From Ensifer adhaerens (GTDB taxonomy: Bacteria; Pseudomonadota; Alphaproteobacteria; Rhizobiales; Rhizobiaceae): a stretch of DNA of 64,000 bases. The stretch is taken from contig NZ_PNFP01000002.1 in assembly GCF_002940685.1 (NCBI RefSeq), positions 310,001 to 374,000 of the forward strand, in the 5' to 3' direction. This document shows, piece by piece, positions 43,213 to 52,566 of the stretch (the stretch's first letter is position 1; each line of letters begins with the position of its first letter). A program made the position numbers and the translations under genes. The notes below the pieces were generated by a model. The model was given only the letters and a program-made list of their open reading frames with translations. It was not told the origin of the DNA and made no database searches.

Positions 43213-43800
43213 ATGAAAACTCTTCGCATCCATCCCCACCTGCACGATGTCTTCGGTGAAGAACAGCCGCTCGTCTATCTCGCGGCAATCCTCCTGTTCG
43301 GCGTCGGTGTTGCCGTCGTGTTCGCCATGGCGGCCTTTCCGCTGCTTGCGGAGCTCGCCTGGTGGCGGACGGCGCTGGCGCTTGTCCTCGTACTCGACAT
43401 CGCCGCCGGCTGCGTCGCCAATTTCACGCCGTCGACCAACGATTTCTATGCCGCCCGGCCGCGCAACCGCCGGGTCTTCATCGCCATCCATTTTCACATC
43501 ATTCTCGTCGCGCTGCTTGTCGGCACCGGCATTTCAGCCGCGGTCGCCGTCTGGGCCTATACGATCGTCGCGGCCGCGCTCGTCAACCTTTTGGCGGGGC
43601 GAAGCGCGCAGACCTTCGTCGGTGGGCTGCTGCTGGCGATCGGCCTGACCGGCCTGCCGCTTCTGCCCGGCCTGCCGCCGGCGCTGATGGCGGTGTCCGG
43701 CCTCTTCATGCTCAAGGTGCTCTTCAGCTTCGCCGTCGACCACTACCGCACGGTCCCATCCAGGGATGGGGACGCGTCCAAAAATGGGGGACGCGGCTGA
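43213..43800 (+). CDS. Multi-TM membrane protein, unknown
   Basis: 195 aa with five or six hydrophobic segments (LVYLAAILLFGVGVAVVFAM, TALALVLVLDIAAGCVANFT, HFHIILVALLVGTGISAAVA, FVGGLLLAIGLTGLPLLPG, SGLFMLKVLFSFAVDHY). N-terminal MKTLRIHPHLHDVFGEEQPL. No family was recognised. The C-terminus is a short polar tail. The SD is weak. Confidence 0.65.
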   Translation: MKTLRIHPHLHDVFGEEQPLVYLAAILLFGVGVAVVFAMAAFPLLAELAWWRTALALVLVLDIAAGCVANFTPSTNDFYAARPRNRRVFIAIHFHIILVALLVGTGISAAVAVWAYTIVAAALVNLLAGRSAQTFVGGLLLAIGLTGLPLLPGLPPALMAVSGLFMLKVLFSFAVDHYRTVPSRDGDASKNGGRG

Positions 43801-43863
43801 CATCCTTGCCTTGCATGGCGGTCTTCATTAGCCTTCGGAAAAGCAGGCTCAGGGGGAGACTCG

Positions 43864-44847
43864 ATGGCAGTTTCAACGGCGGACGAGGCATTGCGCATTC
43901 CGACATTCGACGACGTGCAGCTTGCCCGAAACCGTATCGCCGGGGTGGCGCATCGGACGCCGGTCCTGACCTCGCGCACGGCCGATGCCGCAACCGGCGC
44001 GCGGCTGTTCTTCAAGGCGGAAAACGTCCAGCGCGGCGGCGCCTTCAAGTTCCGCGGCGCCTATAACGCCATCGCCGCGCTGAAGGAAAAAGGGTCACGG
44101 CAGGGCGTCGTCGCCTTCTCCTCCGGCAACCATGCCCAGGCGATCGCCTATGCCGCGCGGCTGCAGGGCGTGGCGGCGACGATCGTGATGCCCGCCGATG
44201 CGCCCGACATGAAGGTGGCGGCGACGCGCGGCTACGGCGCCGACGTCGTGTTCTACGACCGCTACAAGGAGGACCGCTCCGCCATCAGCGCGCGGCTCGC
44301 GGCCGAGCGCGGCGCCGTCCTGATCCCGCCTTTCGACCACCCCGATGTGATCGCCGGCCAGGGCACGGCCGTCCTCGAACTGATCGAGGAGGTCGGCGAA
44401 CTCGACCTGATCATCACGCCGCTCGGCGGCGGCGGGCTGCTTGCCGGCACGGCGCTTGCCGCCAGGGAACGCTCGCCCGGCGCGACCATCGTCGGCGTCG
44501 AGCCGGAGGCCGGCAATGACGGCCAGCAGTCGCTGCGCCAGGGCAGGATCGTCGAAATCGCCATTCCGAAGTCGATTGCCGACGGCGCGCTGACGCCCAG
44601 CATCGGCGTCCACAACTTTCCGATCATCCAGCGCACCGTCGCCGACATTGTCACGGTCAGCGACGCCCAGCTGGTCGAGACCATGCGGTTCTTCGGCGAG
44701 CGCATGAAGATCGTCGTGGAGCCGACCGGCTGCCTTGCCGCTGCCGCCGTGCTCGAAGGGGTGATCGCCTGCGCCGGCAAGCGCGTCGGCATCGTCCTGA
44801 GCGGCGGCAATGTCGACCTGGCGACCTACGGGGCGCTGCTGCGCTAG
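43864..44847 (+). CDS. PLP-dependent threonine/serine dehydratase-like ammonia-lyase
   Basis: 327 aa; SD caggggga. PLP Lys62 in GGAFKFRGAYNAI, then FSSGNHAQAIAYAARL, and the glycine-rich phosphate loop PLGGGGLLAG. The C-terminal SGGNVDL contains the Ser that contacts the pyridine nitrogen. It is closest to serine racemase/threo-3-hydroxyaspartate ammonia-lyase-type enzymes; a biosynthetic threonine dehydratase would carry extra ACT domains. The enzyme deaminates a hydroxy amino acid; exact substrate unknown. Confidence 0.88.
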   Translation: MAVSTADEALRIPTFDDVQLARNRIAGVAHRTPVLTSRTADAATGARLFFKAENVQRGGAFKFRGAYNAIAALKEKGSRQGVVAFSSGNHAQAIAYAARLQGVAATIVMPADAPDMKVAATRGYGADVVFYDRYKEDRSAISARLAAERGAVLIPPFDHPDVIAGQGTAVLELIEEVGELDLIITPLGGGGLLAGTALAARERSPGATIVGVEPEAGNDGQQSLRQGRIVEIAIPKSIADGALTPSIGVHNFPIIQRTVADIVTVSDAQLVETMRFFGERMKIVVEPTGCLAAAAVLEGVIACAGKRVGIVLSGGNVDLATYGALLR

Positions 44848-45183
44848 AGATTGCCATTCAGGCGACCGCCGCCACCCTGGCGTGTCTGGCGCGAGCCTTG
44901 GCCATTCGTCGTCTTTCCGGTTGCCTTAAACGGCAAAAGTGGCAAACTGGGCGTCGCGCCAATTGCGACGGGCGTCCGGACGGGCCTGCAACGGTTACTG
45001 TAACAATTTGATTTTCCAAGTATTATTTTCCTGCTGCCATCGTCAGGGCGGAGCATGGAACGTGGAAGAAACCAGAGACTTACAGCGGACCTTTCAATGC
45101 CCGACGGGGACGCCGCGTTGCCAAAAATCTCAGCGCTGCCACCGCACCGGAAGGGTGCGGTGCATACACAACTGGAGGGTATC
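44848..45183. other. Spacer with leader hairpins before the peroxiredoxin gene
   Basis: 336 bp. It contains a short inverted repeat ttgcc-N6-ggcaa (44921-44936) and a 9-bp hairpin just before the peroxiredoxin SD (next entry). No gene; frames here lack an SD. Confidence 0.5.
45140..45162 (+). promoter_or_regulatory. 5'-leader hairpin before the peroxiredoxin gene
   Basis: Perfect 9-bp stem caccgcacc/ggtgcggtg with loop ggaag, ending about ten bases before the SD (ggaggg). Could stabilise or control the mRNA; role inferred. Confidence 0.45.
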
Positions 45184-45846
45184 GTGACGCTTGCAATCAA
45201 TGACCTCGCACCGGACTTCGAGGTCGGGACGACCGACGGCACGATCCGGTTTCACGACTGGATCGGCGACTCCTGGGCGGTGCTGTTTTCGCACCCGAAG
45301 GACTTTACGCCCGTCTGCACCACCGAACTCGGCTACATGGCGCGCATCAAGCCGGAATTCGACCGGCGCGGCGTCAAGATCATCGGCCTGTCGGTCGATC
45401 CGCTCGACCGCCATGCCGGCTGGGCCGCCGATATCGAGGAAACACAGGGCCATGCGCCGAACTTCCCGATGATCGCCGACGTCGACTACACCGTGTCGAA
45501 GCTCTACGGCATGCTGCCGGCGCCGGTCTCGGGCGACCCGACCAAGCGTACGCCCGCCGACAACCAGACGGTGCGCAACGTCTTCGTCGTCGGCCCGGAC
45601 AAGAAGATCAAGCTGATCCTCATCTACCCGATGACGACCGGCCGCAACTTCGACGAGGTGCTGCGCGTCATCGACTCGCTGCAGCTGACGGCCAAGCACA
45701 AGGTGGCGACGCCGGTGAACTGGCAGCAGGGCGAAGACGTGATCATCGCCGGCTCGGTCACGGACGAGGATGCCCGCAAGGTCTATCCGGAGGGCTGGAA
45801 GGCTCCGAAGCCCTATATCCGCATCGTGCCGCAGCCGAAGGGCTGA
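45184..45846 (+). CDS. 1-Cys peroxiredoxin (PRDX6/AhpC-TSA family)
   Basis: 220 aa from GTG 45184 with ggaggg upstream; an earlier in-frame ATG at 45055 lies across the leader hairpin. The peroxidatic Cys45 is in SHPKDFTPVCTTE. The C-terminal extension (NWQQGEDVIIAGSVTDEDAR) is characteristic of the 1-Cys (Prx6) class, and there is no resolving Cys. It reduces hydroperoxides in the cytosol. The next gene, after a 400-bp repeat-containing spacer, is a persulfide dioxygenase. Confidence 0.92.
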   Translation: MTLAINDLAPDFEVGTTDGTIRFHDWIGDSWAVLFSHPKDFTPVCTTELGYMARIKPEFDRRGVKIIGLSVDPLDRHAGWAADIEETQGHAPNFPMIADVDYTVSKLYGMLPAPVSGDPTKRTPADNQTVRNVFVVGPDKKIKLILIYPMTTGRNFDEVLRVIDSLQLTAKHKVATPVNWQQGEDVIIAGSVTDEDARKVYPEGWKAPKPYIRIVPQPKG

Positions 45847-45890
45847 GGCACCAGATCGGCAAGGCGGTATCCGTGCGGTGAGGGCCGTGG

Positions 45891-45936
45891 CCCTCATCCG
45901 CCTGCCGGCACCTTCTCCCCGCTCGCAGGGAGAAGG
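45891..45936 (-). repeat. Dispersed palindromic repeat, copy 2 (inverted)
   Basis: ccctcatccgcctgccggca then ccttctccccgctcgcaggg; reverse of the copies at 1301 and 46111, with small changes in the hairpin loop. Confidence 0.75.
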
Positions 45937-46110
45937 AGACGCGCGGGACCCGCTCGGCTCTTCGGGCACCGATGTTCCGGAGTTCCGGCTGAAGAGCCTG
46001 GTGCCCCATCTGGTCGGTGGTTTAGGCCGAAAGGCGGCGAGGAAACTCGGGATGCAGCAACGCCCCTCGGTTGCAAGAGTGCAGAGGGAAACGCGAGAGC
46101 GCGGCACCGT

Positions 46111-46159
46111 GCCTTCGCCCCGCCTGCGGGGAGAAGGTGCCGGCAGGCGGATGAGGGGC
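46111..46159 (+). repeat. Dispersed palindromic repeat, copy 3
   Basis: gccttcgccccgcctgcggg then gagaaggtgccggcaggcgg and atgaggggc. It is nearly identical to copy 1 (1301-1351), differing at one loop base and by two missing bases in the small palindrome. Confidence 0.78.
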
Positions 46160-46250
46160 GTTTCCCTCACCGTACGGCTGAGGGGCGAGGCCCATCGCTG
46201 CCACGACCTCTCGATTGGACGCCGCGTTATCCTGTGCAACGGAGTCGCCG

Positions 46251-47300
46251 ATGATCTTCCGTCAATTGTTCGACAGCGTGTCCGGCACCTATACCTACCT
46301 GATTGCCAGCCGCCAGGGCGGCGAGGCGCTGATCATCGATCCGGTGCTGGAAAAGGTCGAGCGCTACCTGCAGCTCGTGCGCGAACTTGACCTGCGCCTG
46401 GTCAAGGCGGTCGATACCCATCTGCATGCCGATCACATCACCGGGCTCGGGGCGCTGCGCGACCGGACCCATTGCATCACCGTGATGGGCGAACAGACGG
46501 CGGCCGATGTCGTTTCGATGCGGGTGGCGGAGGGCGACCGGGTGGCGATCGAGGGCCTGAGCCTCGACGTGCTCTATACGCCCGGCCACACGGACGATTC
46601 CTATTCGTTCCTGATGGCCGGGGACATGGGCCGGCGGGTCTTCACCGGCGATACGCTGCTCATCCGCGGCACCGGCCGCACCGATTTCCAGAACGGCGAT
46701 CCGCGTCAGCAATATGACTCGATCTTCAACAAGCTCTTGAAGCTGCCGGACGAGACGCTGGTCTATCCGGCACATGACTACAAGGGCGACACGGTCTCGA
46801 CCATCGGCGAGGAGAAGTGCTTCAACCCGCGGCTCAGGGTCAAATCCGTCGACGAATATGTCGACCTGATGAACAACCTCAACCTGCCGAACCCGAAGAT
46901 GATGGATGTGGCGGTCCCGGCAAACATTCATGTCGGCCTGCACCAGGACGAGATCGCCCGGCGCGGCTGGGCGCTTTCGGCGAAGGAAGCCCTGGTGCTG
47001 TGCGGCCATGCGAAGATCGCGCTGGTCGACCTGCGCGAAAAGGCCGAGCGCGAAAAACACGGGCTCATCCCCGGCTCTTTGCATGCGCCCTATCCGGAGC
47101 TCCAGGACAATATCTCCGCCGGCGGCATGCTGCATGAGCTGGCGGAAGCGACCGGCAAACGCATCGTCTTCTACTGCGCCTATGGCGAGCGCTCGGCGAT
47201 GGCGGTGGAGGCCGCGCAGGCGGCCGGCCTCACCAGCGCCTGCCATATCGAGGGCGGCCTTGCCGCCTGGAAAATGGCGGACGGGCCAGTAACGCGTTGA
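46251..47300 (+). CDS. Persulfide dioxygenase (MBL fold) fused to a C-terminal rhodanese
   Basis: 349 aa from ATG 46251 (SD ggag). The N-terminal metallo-beta-lactamase domain has VDTHLHADHITG (His57, His59, Asp61, His62), YTPGHTDDS, FTGDTLLIRGTGRTDFQNGD and YPAHDY, as in ETHE1-type persulfide dioxygenases. Residues 250-345 form a rhodanese domain with the active-site loop YCAYGERS (Cys309). Fusions of this kind oxidise glutathione persulfide and transfer sulfur in hydrogen sulfide detoxification. The neighbouring peroxiredoxin fits the same redox theme. Confidence 0.92.
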   Translation: MIFRQLFDSVSGTYTYLIASRQGGEALIIDPVLEKVERYLQLVRELDLRLVKAVDTHLHADHITGLGALRDRTHCITVMGEQTAADVVSMRVAEGDRVAIEGLSLDVLYTPGHTDDSYSFLMAGDMGRRVFTGDTLLIRGTGRTDFQNGDPRQQYDSIFNKLLKLPDETLVYPAHDYKGDTVSTIGEEKCFNPRLRVKSVDEYVDLMNNLNLPNPKMMDVAVPANIHVGLHQDEIARRGWALSAKEALVLCGHAKIALVDLREKAEREKHGLIPGSLHAPYPELQDNISAGGMLHELAEATGKRIVFYCAYGERSAMAVEAAQAAGLTSACHIEGGLAAWKMADGPVTR

Positions 47301-47400
47301 CGCCGACGCATTGATGCCCGCGCATTGACGCCGGCTGAACGCGCGCCATCTCATATCTCAGCCAGCAGGCGGTCGAAACGAGCAAGGGGACAGAGGGACG

Positions 47401-47616
47401 ATGAAGACGTTCTCCGTCAGCGTTACCAGGGAATTCGAGGCCGACAACGCCGAGGAGGCAGCGCTCCTGATGTACCAGTTTCTGACCCGGGAGGCGGCGC
47501 CGCTCGACTATGCCGTCACCGACGATCAGAAGAAAGCCACCAGCCTGACGCTCGACCGGGAGAGCGCCGACGAATTCGCCAGCATCGATCATACCGCGGA
47601 CCCGGGCAACTGGTAG
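47401..47616 (+). CDS. Small acidic hypothetical protein (71 aa)
   Basis: 71 aa; the SD agaggga precedes the ATG. Sequence MKTFSVSVTREFEADNAEEA with an acidic middle and ending DHTADPGNW. It looks like a small soluble alpha/beta protein. No family was recognised. It follows the persulfide dioxygenase by 100 bp on the same strand; a link is not known. Confidence 0.6.
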   Translation: MKTFSVSVTREFEADNAEEAALLMYQFLTREAAPLDYAVTDDQKKATSLTLDRESADEFASIDHTADPGNW

Positions 47617-48006
47617 CACCGGCCGACCGCGGCGGCGTGGGCAATAGCCGCGTGTCCAACTTTTAGGCAGGAGATCCTTGATCCTTCGCGTCCGCATTTG
47701 AGGCGCGAGGGACGGAGTTGCGCTTGGGTAGGAGACGTGCCGGCGGTCCGTAAGCCCCGGTATCTGAACGTCCTGCTGCACCGGAGCTTTGCGCTCGAAC
47801 CTATGATCTGGCTGGTGGCCGGCGACCTGGGCTAGGCGATTTCAGGACGCCGCGCGCAATCGGGACAGGGGGAGCCTGAGCGCGAAAGCCCAACAATCAT
47901 AGGGGTTCGGTCGCTTTCGAAAACGATCGCTTAAGGAATTTATCATACGAATAGCTACAATTCGCATGTATCCCTTTTCGATTTGTTAGCTATAGGTCCC
48001 GCTCCC
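47617..48006. other. Spacer before the chemoreceptor
   Basis: 390 bp. The last 80 bp are AT-rich (ggaatttatcatacgaatag and following) and are the likely promoter. No gene; fragmentary frames were rejected. Confidence 0.5.
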
Positions 48007-49740
48007 ATGACTGGCCTGCCGTCTCTTTTTGCCTCCGATGCCAAAGCCATGCTCGACGCGATCAACCGGTCGCAGGCGATCATCGAATTCGATCTTTCCG
48101 GCACGATCCTGACAGCCAACGAGAATTTCTGCCGTGCGATGGGCTACGAACTCAGCGAGATCGTCGGCCGGCATCACCGTATGTTCGTGCAGCCGCAGGA
48201 GGCTGCATCGAGCGCTTATGCCGATTTCTGGGCGCGCCTTGCCCGCGGCGAATATGACAGCCAGCAGTACCGTCGCATCGGCAAGGGTGGGCGCGAGATC
48301 TGGATCGAGGCCTCCTACAACCCGGTGTTTCGCGGCCGCAAGCCCTACAAGGTGGTGAAGTTCGCAACCGACATCACCGCGACGAAGGCGAAGAGCACCG
48401 ACGACCAGGGCAAGATCGATGCCTTGTCGCGCGCCCAGGCGATCATCGAATTTTCGCCCGCGGGCGAGATCATCACCGCCAACGAGAATTTTCTTTCGGC
48501 GATGGGCTACGCGCTTCACGAGATTGTCGGGCGGCACCATTCCATCTTTTGCGAGCAGGACTACGCCCGCTCGCCAGACTATGCCGCCTTCTGGCGCGAT
48601 CTTTCGGCCGGGCGCTTCGTCACCGACCAGTTCAAGCGCATCGGCAAGGGCGGCAAGCCGGTCTTCATCCAGGCTTCCTATAACCCGATCCTCGACGATG
48701 CCGGTCGGGTATCGAAGGTGGTGAAATTCGCCGTCGACGTTTCCGATCGCGTGCTGGCGGTTGAGCAGATCGGCGCCGGGCTCGGACGTCTGGCCGAGTG
48801 CAACATCCGCATGACGCTGGACGAGCCTTTCGTCGGCGAGCTCGAAACCCTGCGGCGCGACTTCAACACCTCGATCGGCATGTTCCAGGAAACGCTGTCG
48901 GCGGTGCTCAGCCAGACCCGCGACCTCAATTCCAACAGCCACGAGATGAAAGATGCGGCCGAGCATCTGGCCGATCGCACGCGCCAGCAGGCAGCGGCGC
49001 TGGAGGAGACCTCGGCGGCGCTGGAGCAGGTCACGGTCACCGTGCGCACCTCGACGGAAAATACCCAGCAGACCCGTTCGCTCGTGCAGAACGCGCGGCA
49101 ATCGGCGCACAATTCTTCCGGCGTCGTGCGCGATGCGGTGACGGCAATGCAGCGCATCAAGGCCGCGTCCGAGGAGATCAGCCAGATCATCGGCGTGATC
49201 GACGAGATCGCCTTCCAGACCAACCTTCTGGCGCTCAACGCCGGCGTCGAGGCGGCACGTGCAGGCGAGGCCGGCAAGGGCTTTGCGGTCGTCGCCTCGG
49301 AGGTGCGCGAGCTTGCCCAGCGCTCGGCCAAGGCTGCCAAGGAGATCAAGGCGCTGATCCAGAATTCCGTCTCGGAGGTCGCCGAAGGCGTGCGCCTCGT
49401 CGGCGATACCGGCAGCGCGCTGAAGGAGATCGAAAACTATGTCGAAGCGATCGACACTCGCATCGAGGCGATTGCGACGGCTGCGACCGAGCAGACGGCC
49501 GGCCTGAGCGAGATCAGTGTCGCCGTCAACGACATCGATGCTACGACGCAGAAGAATGCCAGCATGGTGGAACGCACCGCCGATGTCAGTGTTCGTCTCG
49601 CCGAGGGGGCGCAGCGGCTGACGGAACTCGTCAACCGCTTCCAGCTCAACCGCCGCACCGAGCGGCGCGAGCCGGGCACGGCGGCGGCAAGGGGCGGCAT
49701 CGGCGACCGACGCCGGGCAACCGACGCCCAGGCCGCCTGA
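48007..49740 (+). CDS. Cytoplasmic PAS-PAS methyl-accepting chemotaxis protein
   Basis: 577 aa from ATG 48007. There are no transmembrane helices. Two similar PAS domains (residues about 22-135 and 145-257) have near-identical repeated motifs: [20 protein letters not shown] and [27 protein letters not shown] twice; [12 protein letters not shown] and [13 protein letters not shown] coiled-coil linker is followed by the signalling domain with the conserved hairpin [20 protein letters not shown]. The C-terminus is rich in R and A. It should sense a cytosolic cue (redox, energy or bound cofactor) and signal to CheA. A strong terminator follows. Confidence 0.93.
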   Translation: MTGLPSLFASDAKAMLDAINRSQAIIEFDLSGTILTANENFCRAMGYELSEIVGRHHRMFVQPQEAASSAYADFWARLARGEYDSQQYRRIGKGGREIWIEASYNPVFRGRKPYKVVKFATDITATKAKSTDDQGKIDALSRAQAIIEFSPAGEIITANENFLSAMGYALHEIVGRHHSIFCEQDYARSPDYAAFWRDLSAGRFVTDQFKRIGKGGKPVFIQASYNPILDDAGRVSKVVKFAVDVSDRVLAVEQIGAGLGRLAECNIRMTLDEPFVGELETLRRDFNTSIGMFQETLSAVLSQTRDLNSNSHEMKDAAEHLADRTRQQAAALEETSAALEQVTVTVRTSTENTQQTRSLVQNARQSAHNSSGVVRDAVTAMQRIKAASEEISQIIGVIDEIAFQTNLLALNAGVEAARAGEAGKGFAVVASEVRELAQRSAKAAKEIKALIQNSVSEVAEGVRLVGDTGSALKEIENYVEAIDTRIEAIATAATEQTAGLSEISVAVNDIDATTQKNASMVERTADVSVRLAEGAQRLTELVNRFQLNRRTERREPGTAAARGGIGDRRRATDAQAA

Positions 49741-50171
49741 GGCGACAGACAAGGCCGGGATGCGCGGGGTGTTTGTGCCCTGCCACCGGCGGAAGGCGGG
49801 CCGGGGGTGTGGCCCGCCTCATCTTTTTCCTGGAGGTGGCCAGCCGGGCGACGCACAGCGCCACACGCCGCAATGCGGAGGCAGGCCGTCCTGGCGATCG
49901 TGCAGGACGTTGTCGCCTGAATGCTGATCGAGAAGCCTTCCGTGCAACGCAGGGTGCAGCCTGATCGTTGACGAAGGCTGCCGTTCTATGCATCCTGCCG
50001 GCCAAGACGTCAGGAAATCGACAAACCAAGATGCCGGTCGACGGCACAAGGGAACTCCCGGGGGTGATACCGGCCGCCTGACAGCGCGGCGGTCTGTCAC
50101 CTCGCAGCACGACGCATTCCATACGCATTCACGACATCATTCGCATCGATTGCTCGAGGACGGAGGGGATT
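49741..50171. other. Spacer after the chemoreceptor
   Basis: 431 bp with the intrinsic terminator (next entry) and the promoter region of the binding-protein gene. Frames here are shadows without a ribosome-binding site. Confidence 0.5.
49794..49828 (+). terminator. Intrinsic terminator of the chemoreceptor gene
   Basis: Stem aggcgggcc (49794-49802) and ggcccgcct (49811-49819), loop gggggtgt, then atcttttt. It starts 54 bp after the stop. Confidence 0.88.
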
Positions 50172-51128
50172 GTGAAGGGAAAGCCGAGGTTTCTGCCAGC
50201 GGTGCTGGCTGCCGTTCTCACTGCATCCGTGGCCCCGCCGGTTGCGGCCGCCGATCTGGTGATCGCCATGCCGAACTGGCCGTCGGGCCAAGCAACGGCC
50301 AATATCCTGAAAGTCGGCATAGCCAAGAAGTTCGGGCTCGATGCGGAGGTCAAGGAACTCGGCACGCTCAATGCCTTCGTCGGTTTCGAGGTGGGCACCG
50401 TCGATATCCAGCCGGAGGTCTGGCGGCCGAACTTCGAGGACGTCGTGCGCAAATACGTGACCGACAAGAAGGTCGGCCAGCTGACCGAGCGCAGCGTTCC
50501 GGCCTGGCAGGGGCTCTGCGCCACGCCGGAGGCGGCCAAGACGATCAAATCGGCGGCCGATCTCAGCGATGCCGAAAAGACGAAGATCCTCGACACCGAC
50601 GGCGACGGCAAGGGCGAGATGTGGATCGGCGCTGCCACCTGGCTTTCGACCGGCATCGAGCGGGCGCGTGCGGCCGGCTACGGCTATGGCAAGACGCTGA
50701 CTTTGTTCGAGGCGGAGGAGGAGGTGGCGATGGCGGCGGTCGATGCCGCGGTCGCGACCGAGCGGCCGATGGTGTTCTATTGCTATGCGCCGCATCATGT
50801 CTTCGAACTGCACCAGATCGTCCGGCTTGAAGAGCCGCCGCACGATGCCGCCAAGTGGAAGATCCTGCCGCCGAGCGACCCGCTCTGGGTGTCGAAATCC
50901 AGTGCCTCGACCGCGTGGGAAGCGGCGCATTTCCAGATCGCCTATGCCACCGCCTTCGGCAAGAAGCACCCTGATGTCGCGAAGTTCCTGGAGAAGGTGG
51001 ATTTCTCGCCGGAGGAAGTGACGAAGATGAGCTATGCGCTTGAGGTCGAGCGGCAGGCGCCGGCGGACTATGCGAAGAAATGGGCCGAGGACAATGCGGC
51101 CCGCATCGACGGGTGGGCCAAGCCATGA
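50172..51128 (+). CDS. Glycine-betaine/proline-type ABC substrate-binding protein
   Basis: 318 aa from GTG 50172 with ggagggga upstream. A signal peptide (FLPAVLAAVLTASVAPPVAA, cleavage after VAAA) is followed by the OpuAC pattern (DLVIAMPNWPSGQATANILK, VGFEVGTVDIQPEVWRPNFE, MWIGAATWLSTGIERARAAG, VFYCYAPHHVFELHQIV). It binds a quaternary amine or similar compound in the periplasm. No permease or ATPase is adjacent, so this is an orphan binding protein. Its stop overlaps the ATG of the next gene (ATGA). Confidence 0.9.
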   Translation: MKGKPRFLPAVLAAVLTASVAPPVAAADLVIAMPNWPSGQATANILKVGIAKKFGLDAEVKELGTLNAFVGFEVGTVDIQPEVWRPNFEDVVRKYVTDKKVGQLTERSVPAWQGLCATPEAAKTIKSAADLSDAEKTKILDTDGDGKGEMWIGAATWLSTGIERARAAGYGYGKTLTLFEAEEEVAMAAVDAAVATERPMVFYCYAPHHVFELHQIVRLEEPPHDAAKWKILPPSDPLWVSKSSASTAWEAAHFQIAYATAFGKKHPDVAKFLEKVDFSPEEVTKMSYALEVERQAPADYAKKWAEDNAARIDGWAKP

Positions 51129-51832
51129 CGAAAACCGCTGACGACAGCCGCCTCGATGCCAAAGCTCGCCCGGCCTTCACGCGGCGCGGGCTCGGCGCCG
51201 GCATTCTTGCCGCCGCTCTCTGCCTCGGGCCGCTCGCCGCCCTGGCGCAGACGCAGATCTACGACGCCCGCACCAAGAAATGGGTGAATTACGACAAGAA
51301 GAAAGCCCGGCAATATTTCGCCCGCAACAACCAGTTGCCCGAAGCCTTCCGTCGCCAGGTGGTGACCTTCCGCACGGCGGAAAAGCCGGGCACGATCATC
51401 ATCGACGGCAACCAGCACTTTCTCTATCTCGTCCAGCCCGGCGGCCAGGCGATCCGCTACGGCATCGGCGTCGGGCGCGAGGGTTTCGGCTGGGCCGGCA
51501 TCGTGCGTGTCGGGCGCACGGCGGAATGGCCGACCTGGACGCCGCCGGCCGAAATGGTGGCGCGCGACCCGAACGCGGCAAAATGGGCGGCCGGCATGCC
51601 CGGTGGGCCGGACAATCCGCTCGGCGCCCGCGCGCTCTATCTCTACGAGGGCGACCAGGACACGATCTACCGCATCCACGGCACGGTGGAGCCCTGGACG
51701 ATTGGCCTCGACGTCTCCTCCGGCTGCATCCGCATGAACAATGACGACGTCATCGACCTGCATTCGCGCATCGAGATCGGCGCCAAGGTGATCGTGCTGA
51801 TGCAGGGAGCGGCGCTCTACAAGGGCGTGTGA
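51125..51832 (+). CDS. L,D-transpeptidase (YkuD family)
   Basis: 235 aa from ATG 51125, overlapping the previous stop, so translationally coupled. A Tat-like N-terminus (FTRRGLGAGILAAALCLGPL, cleavage near ALAQ). The catalytic motif is RIHGTVEPWTIGLDVSSGCI with His and Cys201, followed by RMNN. It cross-links peptidoglycan (3-3 bonds) or attaches proteins. The pairing with a betaine-binding protein has no obvious logic beyond osmotic/cell-envelope stress. Confidence 0.9.
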   Translation: MTKTADDSRLDAKARPAFTRRGLGAGILAAALCLGPLAALAQTQIYDARTKKWVNYDKKKARQYFARNNQLPEAFRRQVVTFRTAEKPGTIIIDGNQHFLYLVQPGGQAIRYGIGVGREGFGWAGIVRVGRTAEWPTWTPPAEMVARDPNAAKWAAGMPGGPDNPLGARALYLYEGDQDTIYRIHGTVEPWTIGLDVSSGCIRMNNDDVIDLHSRIEIGAKVIVLMQGAALYKGV

Positions 51833-52000
51833 GAAGACGCAGACAAGGTGGGCCGCGCGAGCGGCGCGCCGGCGCAGGCGCCTGCGAGCGCCGGGACAAT
51901 AGCGATCGGCCGCCGGGGACACGAGCGGCCGATCGACCGAGAAAACCAGGGACAGAAGATCCGAAGGGGAGGATACGTGGTGGACGAGGGGATATTGCGT

Positions 52001-52300
52001 ATGAAAGGCCTTGTTCTGACGCTTGCGGCGCTCGCCGCATTGAGCGGCTGCCAGTCGTCGCAGCCCAAACCCGAAGACATGGCGCGCACCAGCCTGCAGA
52101 CGGCGCCAGCCGACCTGCAGCTTCTGTGCGCTCATGCGGTCGCCGGGGCGGCCCAGGTCGACAGCGCCAAGGTGCTGCCGACCAGTTCCCGGGCGCTTGA
52201 CGCCGCCTCCTACAGCGTCGACCTCGACGCCGCCGGCCGCAAGTTCACCTGTGTCGTCGACACCGCCGGCAGCGTGAAATCGGTGACGCCGGCCGGTTAG
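52001..52300 (+). CDS. Small lipoprotein, unknown
   Basis: 99 aa from ATG 52001 (gaggggat upstream). A lipoprotein signal peptide (MKGLVLTLAALAALSGCQSS) with lipobox LSGC. The mature part has two further cysteines and looks like a compact beta-rich domain. No family was recognised. The longer in-frame extension to 51848 has no support. It lies 170 bp after the L,D-transpeptidase. Confidence 0.75.
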   Translation: MKGLVLTLAALAALSGCQSSQPKPEDMARTSLQTAPADLQLLCAHAVAGAAQVDSAKVLPTSSRALDAASYSVDLDAAGRKFTCVVDTAGSVKSVTPAG

Positions 52301-52566
52301 CTTGCGCACGGAAGACGTGCGACAGCGCCGCCCGTGCAAGCGGACGCGCAAGGCTATCGTGCGTACAAATGCACGCATCGCGACCCATGAGCCGGCGCCT
52401 GGCACGCGCCTGCTTCAGTCGCGCGGAGGTAGCAAGCATCCGCGCAGGGGAGCATTCGGTGCGGTAAGGCCTGATGCTTCCGCAAAAATCTTGACTCAAT
52501 AAATCATATTAAGTAACTGCGCGGAATGTTTGAATTTTCGCGACTGCGCCAGTGCCTGGGCGGATC

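Larger units (their letters stand above)
45847..46250. other. Spacer holding two inverted copies of the dispersed repeat
   Basis: 404 bp. Two copies (45891-45936, 46111-46159) of the palindromic element face each other, with about 175 bp between them. No gene was seen. Confidence 0.7.

Noticed and set aside
45055-45183. Longer N-terminal start of the peroxiredoxin
   Set aside because: It would read through the leader hairpin; the GTG at 45184 has a proper SD and gives the normal family N-terminus.
47986-49752. 588-residue minus-strand frame opposite the chemoreceptor
   Set aside because: Antisense shadow with no start signal and no motifs.
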